A stretch of DNA of 64,000 bases from Myxocyprinus asiaticus (Eukaryota > Chordata > Actinopteri > Cypriniformes > Catostomidae), in NCBI RefSeq assembly GCF_019703515.2, contig NC_059346.1, positions 13,547,001-13,611,000 on the forward strand. Direction: 5' to 3'. Position numbers and translations under genes: made by a program. Below the pieces are notes generated by a model, which did no database searches, was not told the DNA's origin, and saw only the letters and a program-made list of their open reading frames with translations. Below, piece by piece: positions 31,975 to 46,765 of the stretch (positions within the stretch are counted from its first letter, which is position 1; every line of letters starts with the position of its first letter).

Positions 31975-32253
31975 CTAAAACAGAATTTGGAAGTTTGCCA
32001 CTGCAGGAGGTTTGCTGTCGGGTATTGTGGATTTAAAAGCAGTGATCTTACTATAAAAATAAATATTCTTTAATGGTTCTTTGCAGCACCTCATAAAAAA
32101 GTTCTTAATTTTACATTAAAGTTTCTTCAGATCCTCCTACAACATCAGACTCTAAAACCCTTTTTGGTTCTAACAGGCACCTTACTGCATTTGTTCTTGT
32201 CATGCATTGTTACCTGTGAAGTGGTTACTCAGTGCTTTTTATGATGCTGATGG

Positions 32254-32272
32254 CACACACACACACACACAC
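32254..32272. repeat. (CA)n microsatellite
   Basis: About nine units. Confidence 0.9.
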
Positions 32273-34138
32273 CCCTTTTGAAACTGTGCATTTCCATTCA
32301 AGTACATCCTCTTTTCACTCACTTCCAACGTCTTTCTGACTTCAATCCGTCGGGCCATTCATTTGCTTGTCTGACTCATCGTTAAAAAGCATGCTGTGCC
32401 TTTTTGGGAGACAGTGTGCAAAGATTACCACTGGCACAATCCAAAACAGCTGGGCTTCTTGGAGCCCTGTCCAACATACACCATATGAGTGATGAAGTTT
32501 TGATTGATAACACTGTGTTCATTACAGGCATCTCAACACCTCAACACAAAAACTCTCCCAAAATAAAGTGTTCAAGGAGATGCAAATCCAACATAATTTA
32601 CAACCTCCCAAATGTATGTAATCTGTTCCTATCTCTCTCTCCAGTCTCAGCAGCCAATAAATCAGAGTGAGATCTGCATGTGTTATTCATAAGATCACAT
32701 AGCACTCGAAAATGTATTAAACTCTTCTCAGAGATCTTCCTTTGGAGTGAATTTGGCACAGAGAGACATGCATAGATTTTAGGGAAAATAACTTTACTGT
32801 GTCACAATGATGACTAGTTCCTAGGGGAACAACTTGGCAGTAGTCTGTGCTACAGGGGACCGTATACTGTTATCCATATTCCTCATTGACTGCACTTATA
32901 TATTTCACATCTTCTGAGCTGTCAAAGAGCTCTTAAAGGTGCTCTGGAAGAGTTGAAAGGGCAACTGTCAAAGGTCACGGTGAACAACCAAAGAGTTTTC
33001 TCACCCTAAATGGAGGTGAAGTTCCATTAGCAGCCCGCACTGGCATAAAAGGGCAGTCATGCTAAAAATAGGGCCTATTGAGGGAATAGAGAAGTCTCTT
33101 CAGACAGTGATCTCCCATTAAGACTGAATGACTGTTTCATTAGATGGATCAACTGAGGGAACTAACTTGCTAATCAGCAGATTCATGCACTAATGCATGA
33201 GATCTGGAGTCTGTAAGTTGAGAGGATTGCACTCATAAATCTCCCTCAGTGACAATTTGATCACTGGATTGTTAAAGCAGAGCACAAGTGAGTCTTTTTA
33301 AGTGTCTCAGTTATCTACATATGTCGACGTACCATGCTATGATGTCTACTTATGTTACTCAAGTGCTTATAAGCCAAACCTTACCACTTTCCAATTTTTC
33401 CTGAAATATTTCAATTTCAATGCAATTAAAACTATATACCGGTAGAAATGTGCCAACTTGTATAAACTCAGTATCGCCCCTTTCATGGTCAAGCAAATCC
33501 TCACAGCATGGTATATTTTCAGTAATTTTTTTGAACACTTTTCATGTGTATATTTTATGCTATATACAAAAATGTCAAGAATATCACAATATCAATTTCT
33601 GCTTATATCACCCACCACTTAGTCCAACTGAGGTAAACCTGAACTGAAAACCAGGCATGCTAGTGGATACCAGATATGTTAGCGACCTTCTCAATCTGAC
33701 ATTTTGTTTGGATTTCTCTCTCATGTCTCTGCTTAAGTTTTTACACACCATTTTGTCCTTGTGTCGTGCCCCTGCCCCCTCTCTTTCACTCCCTCCTTCC
33801 TGCACCCCAACCTCTCTCGGAGAACTGTCTCTTTTCTGAGACAGACGTGCAGAGCTCAGCATTTGTGTCATACATGCTTCGTTAAACCACACAAAATAGA
33901 AGAATATTTTAATTGGGTGCATTCAGAGCAGCTCCACACCGAATCTGCACCAGCAGAACTCTGCACATTTGTTCAGAATTGGAATGCCCATCATTCACAA
34001 CATTATAAACATTCCGACTCCTTGCTTGCTTATTAAATATTCTCAAAATAATTTAATAATGCTTTCATCTACCAATACAAGAGTAGTGCTCTAAGCTCCA
34101 CTTAACACATTTTATCATGTTTAAATCCATTCTCATAA

Positions 34139-34171
34139 AAAAAATAAATAAATAAATAAATAAATAAAATA
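34139..34171. repeat. (AAAT)n microsatellite
   Basis: Seven or so AAAT/AATA units. Confidence 0.9.
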
Positions 34172-34287
34172 AAGGGATGTAGATACTGTCTGGGCCTGGT
34201 AATAAGCCCTTCCTGGGCCTGGTTATAAGTCTTCCATTTAAGCTTTTTTTATTTTTAAAGAACAAAATTTCTCTCATTATCTATTAT

Positions 34288-35334
34288 TAGGGCTGAATGA
34301 TCTGGACTAAAAATCTAACTGTGATTATTTTGGAAAATATTGTGATTTAAACTGCGATATGATAAACATAAGTAAAAATAAAACCATGTTTTACCGCAGA
34401 CCGGCAAAACTAGGCTGCATCCGAATATCCATACTTTCCTACTATATAGTATGCAAACAGTATGCCAATGGAGTAGTACTGTATGTCCAAAACCCTCAAG
34501 AAAGTTGTTTCTTGTGCTTAAATGGTGCTTGTTTAACAAAACCAGAGCAGATTATTTCCATGGCTGTTGTTATTACATCATAAATTCGGGTCATGGGACA
34601 ATGCAGATAAGCAGCAACTAAAGGGTTTTATAATTACCCAACCAACACTGCAGAATGTACTGATGAGCAGTATATAATGCAATGATCAGCTTTCATGCAC
34701 TGTGTTGCAGGCAATGTGTCAGTCAACACTTCTGAATGGATACAGACTGGTTTCCTGTTACCTCTCTGTCACTGCACTACAACTAACCCAGATTAAGGGG
34801 TAGGGGGGACACCAGTGTGATAGCATTCATCTTTTTCTGGTTGGACCAATGAGGACATTGACCATTGTCTCTTCAGATTAGTCATAATGAGGAGCTTTTT
34901 AACAAAAACAGTTCTAACGAGAGTCAAAGCAAACGGCAGAGCAAAGTTCAGAGCAGGTAAGCAAAACAACTCATTAGAATATTAGCCACTATTCTGACCA
35001 CCTGCTCAACTAACAATAACATGCCTATCTGAGCATAAACAACATTTATGTTTAGAAATGCAATGGATTCATAAAAATAACTTGGAAAAAAATAATGTAT
35101 TCTGATTAATAGTTGTAGTGCACAGCCAAAGTGTCCTCTATTTTATGTTGTTAACAGTTGATGTAAATAAACCTGCTGTCCCAAATCATTAGTTACTTTA
35201 CTGTACTTGAAAATGACAAAATTGGTCAAATAAATAAATAAATAAATATATAAAAATACTGATATCAGTATCGGTGAGGGCCATAAAGGAAGTTTTGTAC
35301 TCAGGCTTCAAAAAATGGTATCAGTGCATCCCTA
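34288..35334. mobile_element. hAT end fragments and MITE remnants
   Basis: TAGGGCTGAATGATCTGGAC (34288) is a hAT left-end type. 34413-34495 begins AGGCTGCATCCGAATATC, a phrase common in fish MITEs. 35240-35334 ends GGTATCAGTGCATCCCTA, a hAT right-end type. The left and right ends belong to different groups and no target duplications match, so these are truncated pieces. Confidence 0.4.
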
Positions 35335-37433
35335 ATATAGTTTAGAGCATTATAGGTGTAGCAAATTTACTGCATATTAATAATTTATTATTGCAACACC
35401 TCCAGTGTAAAGAGGAAAAGCAAAATTCAAATACCACCTAAACTTGTTTAATTGTGGAACAAAAGGTCTTTGTGAAGTGAAAAAAAATATTTAACCATTG
35501 CTTTAGAACACAGCAAGAACTCATTTAAATAGCCTATAGAGTCAGAAAGACTATTCTTAGTTGCAATACCTGCATTATTTCAAAAATCTATTTTTCTCGA
35601 CTAAAACTAGAGGCAGTGTCTCAGCAAACTTCAGCACTGTAAGCTTTGTTTAACTGACAGAAACACAAGCTCAAGAGACACTAAGACACTAGCCTGTGAG
35701 TAGCTGTGTTCCAAGTTCCACACAAAATGCAACTTTGCAAAAGTTAAGGTTTGTGATATACACGATTACAAATGCATTGATTAAGCCTCCCAAATCAAAG
35801 CATCCCTGGGGTGCCATATCAATCTAATGGCCTGTTTGGTGTGCTTCTACCTCCTCCTATCCAATGGAGTTTATTTTTGAAAAATGAAAAGACTCTTTTA
35901 TTCTCCGCTGGATGGAGCAGTGAGAAGAGAGATTTGTAGCGCGCTCACACACTTGGTAGGTTGTGCTGAGAATACACCCACACATGCAAAGAGGCGAACA
36001 GCAGAGGAAAGAAAGAAGAAAGAAATGAAGGATATAAGAGGTGAAGAAAATAACAGAGATAGGTAGGAGAAAGTAAGGAACAATGGTAGAGGTATCAAGG
36101 AGAAAAATGTTTTGAAGAAAAATGTGAAATGTGGAAAAGTAAAAGCATTAAAATGAGGCTAAAGATGAGGCAGAGGGCAACCTTCTCTCTCTACCATAAA
36201 AAGAAGAAAGAATTAACATTTCCAATGTCACTCATGCTCCAAACTGGCTCCCGCAGAAAATGTGAGCATCATCCGTCTGTAGACTGGAGAGGTTGACAGT
36301 CCAACTCAATCCTCAGAGGACATTTCATTGGCCAGTACTTCAGGAGGCATAAAGCAGGCAGCAAGTGATTGGACAGACTGACAGAGACCCAGGAGAGACT
36401 CATGGGTCCAAAACAACACTGGATAATGGCCATTTCTTTCCATCCTCCCTCTTGCTCTCAAGGGACTTGTCCAGAAACACCATCTGAGAGCCACAATGGT
36501 CCAGCCAATCGCACAAGCCTGCCAAATGGTCCATTCTGCACAACATGTACCAAAGATGATGTGAGATGGCAGGAGGAGGAGCGTTTTTTTACAGGCCATG
36601 ATACAACAACAGTCTGACGAAAGAGATAACTCTGTGAACAGTGCTTATAGAGCTATTTAAATGTACATTGTGGTCAGACATTTGCGTAGGATAAACTGAT
36701 GAGGATGTTATTTACTGCCAGGGAGTGCACCAATAGAGCTTCTTTCCACTTAGTAAAACCCCCACACCATGACAGGCCTGTTCCTTGTTCATTTGGAGCA
36801 ATGAGAACCTTGTTAAGTAAAAAAGCCTCAATAGAACCAACTGTTGTAAAATCAGTCAATACAAAACTCCACACTTGAATTTTTTCAGACATCGTCTAAT
36901 AACGTTGCTGATTCTACATTATTAACCTTTATCTACAGAACCTGCATTCAGTCATGTTCTAGCTGACAACACAAAAAACATACAAATGCACACATCTTTC
37001 TAAGATGCATTCTGGGTTTGGTGTCAAAAACCTTACAAATATTAAGCATTTTGTAGTTCAAAATTTTACAGGAAACAAAAAAAAAAACAAAAAAAACACA
37101 GACAGTGAAAATGTATTTCAAAAGCTATTTTGCTACAGGCACATTTGTATATGTGTGTGTGTGTGCTAACTCTGCTCTGATTTAATGCCGGATGCTAACC
37201 GAGGTGAGACCAGCATGTCCTACTGCAGCTGACAAGCATTTTACATTATTCTCTCACACTTATTTGCACAGAAACACTCTCACACAAACACATTAGATAT
37301 ATTTACTTCACACTTCTGTGGTCAAAAGTGAGACGTTTAGAATGTGTGATGAAATATAAAGGCTAATTAAGTGGGTGAAGTCATACGGGTTTCAAACACA
37401 ACCATAAATAAATATTAACTCGCACACAAATAT
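35335..37433. other. Long unassigned stretch
   Basis: 2.1 kb. It contains a purine-rich tract (36000-36070) and (TG)n at 37152-37165. Open frames at 36306-36617 overlap on both strands and show no domain. Probably host DNA. Confidence 0.5.
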
Positions 37434-38371
37434 TAGAGGTCGACCGATATTGGTTTTTAAGTGGCCGATGCTGATATCCAGAGAGTAGGTGGCCGATATA
37501 ATGCCAATATATATCACACAATTTTATTTAACAGTAAATGACATGTACAAATATTGGATAAAATGTTAATGAACTTTTATTTAGCATTATATTTACTCAA
37601 ACTTTCACACAAAAGTTTAACTTTGTGAAAATAAAAACAAAATTTGATTGTGTTTTAGATGGTTGATAGCAGTTTCTCCTGGTTTCTGTTTATTCTTTTC
37701 CATTTTAGTAATAGTTTGCACAAAGACATTTTAATACATTGGGAAGAAGAATATAACAACCAGCAACCACGGATGGTGTATGCACATTAGGTAGCAATTG
37801 CATTTTCTCACAAAAAATACCAAATCAAACTAACTGTACATACAGTGCACAGGGAATGTGACACTTATAGCGCACATGAAGCGCTTTACAGTGAAGTTGC
37901 TCCATCACTCTCAGTTTACTCAGCCCAGATCACCTACTTGGAGTGTCACAGACTGACTGTTGCACAACATTTGTTAGTCAAAGGGACACAGTTTTGATCC
38001 AGGCTATTATAAAACATTCAAGAGTAATATATATGAGAACTCCACAGGAAGAAAACTGATTTTGTTTGTGAATTAAATCTGTTTAAATTATATATATGCA
38101 TATTTGCAGAAGATATATTATAGAAGTTTTATTGATATTTGCCTTTGTGTCATTAGACAACACTGTTAACAGTTACAGGAAACTGAAACACCCGAGCACT
38201 TTAAACATCCTGAGCTCATACGCGTCTGTCGCTGCTCTAATATGCGGGACCATTAAAATGAGATTGCGTTACACGTCAGTCTTTTATTGTGGTAACATAA
38301 TGGCATGTAACGACAAAACAAACTGTAAATGGTCATTTACATGTCTTAGACGGTTCCTTCACATGCAAGCA

Positions 38372-39077
38372 GGGGGAAAAAATGTCAGCGATGCATCGCG
38401 ATTCATACTCAAACGCACATATTAACGGCAGAGTTTATTCGTGATAAGCCAACAAACAACATGAAAGATGAGCTTGCACCCATTATTGCACTGATTTGCA
38501 CATAACGGGGGAAAACACAGAGGGGCAAACACGGGGGAAAAGCTAGTTGCACTCTCATAGAAGCAGATTTATCGCTCATCCTGGACCAGCAACTTCCAGT
38601 TGTGGTTAAAAATACTATTAAATAATTTACAATGCTTAAAAACAAAACAAAAAAATTATATAATCAGTTGAAGTCAGTATTCAGTGTGTTCCCTGTGTAG
38701 TGTACATGCTAGTGTTCTTGTGCTTTTAAGAGATTTTTTATAAGGTTCTAAAGAAAGAAACTGAATAACTGAGATACTCTTAAACTGTAGAACCATTTAT
38801 TTAATCTTGTGGATGTTCCATGTTTTGTTCACAGCTCATACTGAATGTAAAAGGCCAGTTTATGTAATGTGACTCATTCTGATTTTTTAAAACAGCTGTT
38901 AAATAAAAAGCTGAAAGGGAAAAAATAGAGAGTAAAAAATAAATTTTGAAGGAACTGAAAAAAGAAAGAAATTGAAGGACAAGATGCATCGTGATGCATC
39001 GAGAATCGTTTTATAATCAAATTGTTACCTTTTGAATCATAATCGAATCGTGAGGCCAGTGAAGATTCACACCTCTA
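38372..39077 (-). mobile_element. hAT family D, internally deleted copy
   Basis: Reverse-strand start TAGAGGTGTGAATCTTCACT at 39077. Collinear with the + strand element at 52883-54126 but lacking about 240 bp (matching 53500-53740) and about 200 bp (matching 53850-54050). The last few terminal bases at 38372 are lost. A 62-codon open frame (38989-38801) is conserved in both copies. Confidence 0.85.
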
Positions 39078-39467
39078 GCGATCATGATTTCAAGCTCGAT
39101 TACACTTTCTAGCACCATCTAGCACTCTAAGAACTCTACTAGGAAGTGTAATTGAACTTGAAATCATGATCGTTCCAGTAGACGGCAATTGCTAAATGTA
39201 CAGTAAAAAAGGAGTTACATTTTGGTCTGTTATCACCCAAAACCGATTAGATTACTTAAGACATGAATTAAACTACTTATGGACTACTTTATGTGCTTTT
39301 GGAGCTTCAAAGCTTTGGATCCTGTTGACTTGTGTTGTATGGACCTACAGAGCTGATATATTCTTCTAATGTGTGTTCAGCAGAAGAAAGTTATACACAT
39401 TTGGAATGGCATGAGGGTCAGTAAATGATGAGAGAATACTAATTTTTTGGGTAAACTGTCTCTTTAA
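39078..39467 (+). mobile_element. Fold-back MITE family, right half
   Basis: It ends CAGCAGAAGAAAGTTATACA ... GGCATGAGGGTCAGTAAATG ... GGGTAAACTGTCTCTTTAA, as in the complete copy at 49617-50143. The left half is missing. A 31-bp inverted repeat (39079-39109 with 39142-39172, three mismatches) lies at its start. Confidence 0.8.
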
Positions 39468-39887
39468 CTTTTTAAGGTTTTAAATTGATGATTTTACTTT
39501 GATATGTGTGGCAGAGCTCATTTCATGACCACCGGTGGGAAAAGCAATGGTAAAGAAAATGACGAAAACATTTTAGGTGTAATGGTTGTAAATGTTACAT
39601 TATGATTTATGATGTAAAAGTGTATAAGAAAATAAAAGTAATTCCAAATACTTTGTAAATATTATCTAGAGAATCATTTTTCCTCTGTCCCACTTCACTG
39701 CTTAAAAAAAAAATCTGGGATTTGGTAAAAAGAGGGATTTCAAAAGGTTCCACTTCCCAGTATCAAGCATTTCATCAATTTTTTCTTCAAGATTATGTGT
39801 GTTTGGATCATAATTAAAAGTGTCAAGAAATGGAAATTTCCAAAAGTGTCCCACTTTGCCCATATTCACCCTAGTACATCAAGAAGT

Positions 39888-40025
39888 AAAACTAAAATGA
39901 ATTTGAGACCATTTTTATTTTAGTTAGTTTAGGAGTTATGAAAAAGTATTTTAGTTTAGTTTCAGTTTTTTCCGATAATTAACTTGTTTATTTTTATTTT
40001 AGTTTCAGTTTTCGTTAACTATAAT
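39888..40025. repeat. TTTTAGTTTAG-type A/T repeat
   Basis: Repeated ATTTTAGTT / TTTCAGTTTT words, a pattern seen at many fish repeat ends. Family not resolved. Confidence 0.45.
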
Positions 40026-40151
40026 AACACTACATCGCCACTTGAGAAACGATGCGGCCGGACGGCAAAATGGATCAGTCGATGCCGATAATTTAAAAAT
40101 TCAGAATATCTGCAGATTTCTCTGCCCCGGCGATATATCGATTGACCACTA

Positions 40152-42433
40152 AAAAATATTGCTCTTGTTTAAAGAAATGTTGTGTAGTGGGGTTCCCTCA
40201 CAAACAGTTCACTGACAAAATCGGCCACACAATTAAAAGGTATTAATTGGCATTAGGATAGTCTAAATCTGTTTAAGCCAAACCAAACCACACAAACGCT
40301 CAAATAAATTTTATTTTTTATTTTGTTTTTTTAACAGCGTCTCTCACAGGACCGAGATGCTGTCAAGTTAAGAAATTTAATATTTATAAAAATCTCGAGA
40401 CACCTGCATTCTGTTTAACCATTCATTTCTCTGTATCTAGCTTTTTAACGCTAGTGTCACAAAGATTTGTTCTGAAGAATTTCAGGTTGCAAAGAGAGAC
40501 TTTATATGACTGTTACACATAATTCCAGATTGTTTTCACCTGGCAAAGTTTCAGTGCTTAAACAGCCAGTGTTTTTCCCTTTTGCTCTGATGTGCACACA
40601 AAGATTCAAAAACTTAAATGCTTAACCATTTAACAATCAAAGCATCCTGAAGATGCTAATGATCAGCAGCAGTGCAACTCCACGCACATGAAAATTAACC
40701 TGCCCGTGCAGAGCTCATGTCAGGTTTAGCACTTAAATTACGTATTTTATGTTGGTTAAGAATACTATGGACAATTTGATTATTTTGTTTGGCATTAGTC
40801 AATGGTAAATATTTATTATTTGAAAATGTAATGCTCATAAAGTAGCTTTTTGTGCTCATACTGTAGCTACTTAAAACCACATTGTTAAAATTATTCCCAG
40901 CTAATTTGAGTAGTGTTTGATCCATATCCATTGCAAAACGTCCTTTAATCCCATGTCCCCACTCCAGAAAAATAGCAGAATTACTGTTTGTGAACCCCTG
41001 CGGTTAAACGAATAGTACAAACAGTTACCATGCATATCCTTAGTCAAGAATCGATATTGTAATTTTTGCCTCCATATAGTAGTCTATATTTTTAATAGTC
41101 TTAGTGAATACTTTTCTAATTTTTTTCTCATTTTTGGCACACAAACCAAAAGATTATTTATACCAAATAACATAAGCAACCTACGATTACAGCTCCCATT
41201 ATAATTAACAAAGCTGCCTAAGCTAGAGACACCTGTCTGCCACACAGTTTGGAGAGCAGGCTTCTGTTTTCTGATTTTTTTTTTTAAATCACATTGCGGA
41301 TATTCCGTGGTATAATCTGTACAGCAGAATCTCTACTGCTTGACATTCCTACCATTGCACAGGATAAACTGTCATACCGCCAAGCCCTACACTAGACACA
41401 ACACGCTGATTCACATACAAAAGCATATGAGCAGGATAATTTTATCAACCACACACACACTCCGTATGTAGACTGGACTGCTTTCCCCTTAGGGCCCAGA
41501 GACCAGATGTCACAATACTACTAAAAATAAAGCTCTGACTAACAGAAGAGATTAATTAAAATGAACATGGTTCACAGATTACCCTTCCCTCTCTGTTTGT
41601 CTTTCTCTTCCTCTCATTCTCGTGTGTGCGCGTCCCCTCCTGTTAAACTCTCTTTCTTTGCTTTCTGTCCTTCTCTGTGTCTCCACTGGGATTTGACTAA
41701 GTCGAATTCAATCAAGGTTAACGTTCATCTGCATTCAACTCTCGCAGACTCTGCTCTCTGAAAAGCCGAGGCTCAAATGAGTATGGCGTCTCTCACATGG
41801 GATGTGAGAGAATACGTCAGGACTCACAGGTAGGGATTTGAAACACACTGAATCTGCAGCTGTGTGTAACAGACCAAAGCCAGTTCCACAGACTGAGCAG
41901 AGTTTCACAGTAAACGATTCTTCAGACTTCACAAGAGTGTTTTTAACAGCTTTGCAAAAATACCTTGGGTGCTGAGATTTAACTCTCCGTAAACACAAGA
42001 TCCGAGAGATTGATTTTGTGACTTATCAGCAATGATGACTGCTACAGACAGAAAAAGGTCAAAAGGTGCCAGAACACACAAGTTGCAAGACTTTAGTATC
42101 CCTGAAGATGAATAAAAGTCCAGTATATCCAGGTAAATGAGCATATGAGAATATTTGAAGGGTTCACTGGATGTTGTGGGGTCGAGGTCTGATCAGGTCC
42201 ACCACGCTACTAATGCTTTGCTGCACCTGCACTAAAACACAAAGACATCAACTGTGGACTTAGTTCACTGTCGAGCTCCTGTATGAGAGGGACTGCAGCC
42301 TCCAATTCCACCCAGATCCCAACTATAAATATTTAATACAACAGCTTTAAGTCATTTAGTCGTTACATAAACCAATTAATAACAACAAATCCTGATCTGG
42401 AGAAAACAACTGGTAAAAGCACTGACTGTAGCT
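40152..42433. other. Long unassigned stretch
   Basis: 2.3 kb without element ends. Open frames at 41735-42144 reverse are short and show no domain. A C/T-rich block lies at 41580-41690. Likely host DNA. Confidence 0.5.
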
Positions 42434-43004
42434 TTAACCCTCTGGGGTCTGAGGGTGTTTTGGGCCCTGGAGAAGTTTTGACACGCCTTGACATTTGTGC
42501 TTTTTTCAGCTGCTTAAAAACATATGAATGGCTAAAGTCTGATAAAACTGTATTCAGCACAAACTGGGCTACAACAATATGTGAACAACATGTATGTACA
42601 TGTTTGTATTTTTGAGAAAATAACATTTATGCATGGTTTTTGAAAAAACTAAAATTTTAAGTCACTGATATTAGGCCATATAACACATACTAAACATTTG
42701 TTCACAAGACTTTTGAGAACTGGATCTTGTAGCCTAGAGTTATTGCTACAAAATTTAACTTCATTTAACTTTTGTAAGACACTTTTAGTGTTAGAAAGGC
42801 CATATGCGAGGAGCCATGAATGATCATGAATATTGATGTGATTCACACCTGAGGAGACAAAGACCTCTCCCCTGAGAGAGAATGAATGTGAGGAGACTTA
42901 ATGATTGAATGTACTGTTTGTAGTTTAAGATAAAAGAAGTAATCTGACTACACATTTTCTTTACATAAAGACTTTACTTAAAAACTTTAGACCTACACTA
43001 CTGT

Positions 43005-43275
43005 TTAAAAGTTTTAGATCGGTAAGATTTTTTAATGTTTTTAAAAGTCTCTTCTGCTCACCAAGGCTGCATTTATTTGATCCAAAATACAGCAAAAACA
43101 GTGATATTGTGAAATATTTTTACAATTTAAAATAACAGTTTTCTATTTGAATATATTGTCAAATGAAATTTATTCCTGTGATCAAAGCTGAATTTTCAGC
43201 ATCATTACTGCAGTCTTCAGTGTCACATGATCCTTCAGAAATCATTCTAATATGCTGATTTTCTAATATGGGCAC
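43005..43275 (+). repeat. High-copy teleost repeat
   Basis: AGTCTCTTCTGCTCACCAAG, GGCTGCATTTATTTGATC, GATCAAAGCTGAATTTTCAG and CATGATCCTTCAGAAATCAT occur in the order I know from a widespread fish repeat. No coding capacity. Confidence 0.75.
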
Positions 43276-43587
43276 GTTTGCAAGCACAAGCTTCATTGAT
43301 GATAATAATGAAGCAGCATAAACACTAGTTAAAATATAATCTAAACATTCATGTTATTTTTATATCATATTACATATCATATGTATATCATACAGCATAC
43401 AATTTAAATACCTGCTTTAGCCGAAATAGCATTTGTAAATGTAACTGAAACTTGCCTATTAGGACATATTTCAAATTTCAATACTCTGAATCCTGGCTGG
43501 CAAGTCTGGAAATAGTCCAACTAGTAAAATATGTCCATGTTTATATAAAATAGCATGTCAACTAATATGTAAGTAAAACTAAATGAC

Positions 43588-43740
43588 TTACTCCTCCGAA
43601 ATTGTATCCTCGGCTGGATCAAGTCGCTCTTCAAAATGCAAACGTTCCTCGGAGTCCCGCTCTTCTTCTGAGGAAAATGTGAACTCTTCGTCACTATCCA
43701 GGACCATCTGTAGAGCTTCCTTACCTGTGTAGCGTGCCAT
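43588..43740 (-). pseudogene. piggyBac-like transposase, acidic first exon
   Basis: The reverse frame starts at 43740: MARYTGKEALQMVLDSDEEF, then TFSSEEERDSEERLHF, ending in TAA after ISEE. The acidic N-terminus with a (S/D)DEE cluster is usual for piggyBac-derived proteins. GGAGGA|GTAAGT at the end is a good splice donor, so the frame was probably continued in a second exon that this shortened element has lost. 50 codons. Confidence 0.6.
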
Positions 43741-44559
43741 CTTCCAAACGCACAGAAAAGTGAATGAACTTGATGTTTTTTAAGGCATTGTTGGGGGCGT
43801 TTACCATTTGCATTGATCGCCTCAGCACATTACTGTATGAATAGCGCGCTCTGTTGGTGGGTGCGATCTCATTAGGGTTAATTAGCTGAGCCAGGAGAAA
43901 CTGTACATCGCTTTGTTTCATACAGATTACATTGCAGGAGAATATTTGTTTTAAATTTGAATTGTTTTATTTAAAAGTAGACATTTTAAGCTTTCTTTAG
44001 ACATGTTTCATGTTTGTCTGATAAGTATTCGCGGAGTTTCAGTTCATTTTTATGACGTGTTTCAGAAAGATGCTCACGGAGACAGAGACGGCTGAAAGCG
44101 CACCGTTTATTTTCTTTATTTTACAAAAGCACAAGGTTTTGTTGTTATTGTGAGACCATACAAATAAAAGCAGACCCTTTATAGTCTCTAATGATGTCTT
44201 ACACTTATCTGTATGCCCAAAAACGATGGAGTATTTTAAGTTGTTTCCGCTTTTATGAGGAAAAAATCCAGCAGGACGTGCCGGCGCATCCGTCGACCCC
44301 TGAGGGTTAAAGGAATAGTTTACTCACCCTCATGTCTTTACACACTCATACAAAGTTTTTCTTCCAAAAAAGGAGAAGTTTAGCAGAATGTCCAGGCTGC
44401 TCTTTTGGTGCTTTCCAACTCCACAAAAGCACCATAAAAGTGTAATGAAAGTAGTCCATATGACACTGCATATTCCTAGTATTCTGAGGCCAAACATTAG
44501 CATGTACAGTTGAAGTCAGAAGTTTACTTACACCTTAGCCAAATACATTTAAACTCAGT

Positions 44560-44896
<337 letters not shown>

Positions 44897-45076
44897 TCAG
44901 TTTTTCACAATTCCTAACATTTAATCGTAGAAAACATTCCCTGTCTTAGGTCAGTTAGGATCACTACTTTATTTTAAGAATGTGAAATGTCAGAATAATA
45001 GTAAAAAGAATTATTTATTTCTTCTTTTATTTCTTTCATCACATTCCCAGTGGGTCAGAAGTTTACATACATTTTG

Positions 45077-46074
<998 letters not shown>

Positions 46075-46765
46075 GACGTCAAGCAAAGAAGCACTGAGTT
46101 TGAAGGTAGGCTTAAAATACATCCACAGGTAGACCTCCAATTCAGTACACATCGTATCAGAAGCTAATTGGCTAATTGTCTAAAGGCTTGACATCATTCT
46201 GGAATTTTCCAAGCTGCTTAAAAGGCACAGTTAACTTAGTATATGTAAACTTCTGACCCACTGGAATTGTGATATAGTCAATTTAAAGTCAATTAAAACA
46301 ATCTGTCTGTAAACAACTATTGGAAAAATTACTCGTGTCATGCACAAAGTAGCTGTCCTAAATGACTTGCCAAAACTATAGTTTGCTAATATCAAATCTG
46401 TGGAGTGGTTAAAAAATTTGTTTTAATGACTTTAACCTAAGTGTATGTAAACTTCTGACTTCAACTGTAAGAGAAACAGACAGAAATTTAAACCATTCTT
46501 TGCTGAAAACCTTCATGCTGTGTTGTGTTAGGTCTGATGCTTTTTTATGGAAAAGATCAGCCAGAACATTCTGCTAAACATCTCATTTTGCGTTCAACGG
46601 AAGAAAGTCATATGGATTTAGAATAGAGGTCGGCTGATATGGCCTTGATCACCTGCATGGATTGTCACGGACTGACCATCATGTAACATTCGTAAATCAG
46701 AGGAACTGAGTTTTTATCCAGGCTGACAGATCAAGCGCTTCGGTTAAGAGGAAGATATTTTGAGC

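Larger units (their letters stand above)
31975..34287. other. Long unassigned stretch
   Basis: 2.3 kb with no element ends recognised and no protein domains. It contains (CA)n at 32254-32272 and an (AAAT)n tract at 34139-34171. 32870-33260 has balanced composition with A/T-rich transcription-factor-like words (TTGCTAATCAGCAG, ACTAATGCATGAG) and could be host non-coding DNA. Confidence 0.5.
37434..40151 (+). mobile_element. hAT family A, copy 2
   Basis: TAGAGGTCGACCGATATTGG at the left and GATATATCGATTGACCACTA at the right, with flanks ACAAATAT and AAAAATAT (7/8). The body at 37880-38370 aligns with copy 3 and, at its end, with copy 1 (CAGTCTTTTATTGTG, ATGGCATGTAACGAC, GGTCATTTACATG). It has been hit by a hAT-D copy (38372-39077) and half of a fold-back MITE (39078-39467); the distal end resumes near 40025. 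Confidence 0.85.
42434..44310 (-). mobile_element. piggyBac-like element keeping transposase exon 1
   Basis: TTAA at 42434-42437 and 44307-44310. The terminal words CCCTCTGGGGTC and, inverted, CCCTCAGGGGTC differ at one base. A reverse-strand first exon (43740-43588) is kept, while the catalytic part is absent. A second repeat is nested at 43005-43275. The right TTAA coincides with the tip of a fold-back MITE, showing it landed there. Confidence 0.8.

Noticed and set aside
36306..36617. Possible host exon on either strand
   Set aside because: Frames on both strands overlap, and no domain, convincing splice sites or homologous copy is recognised.
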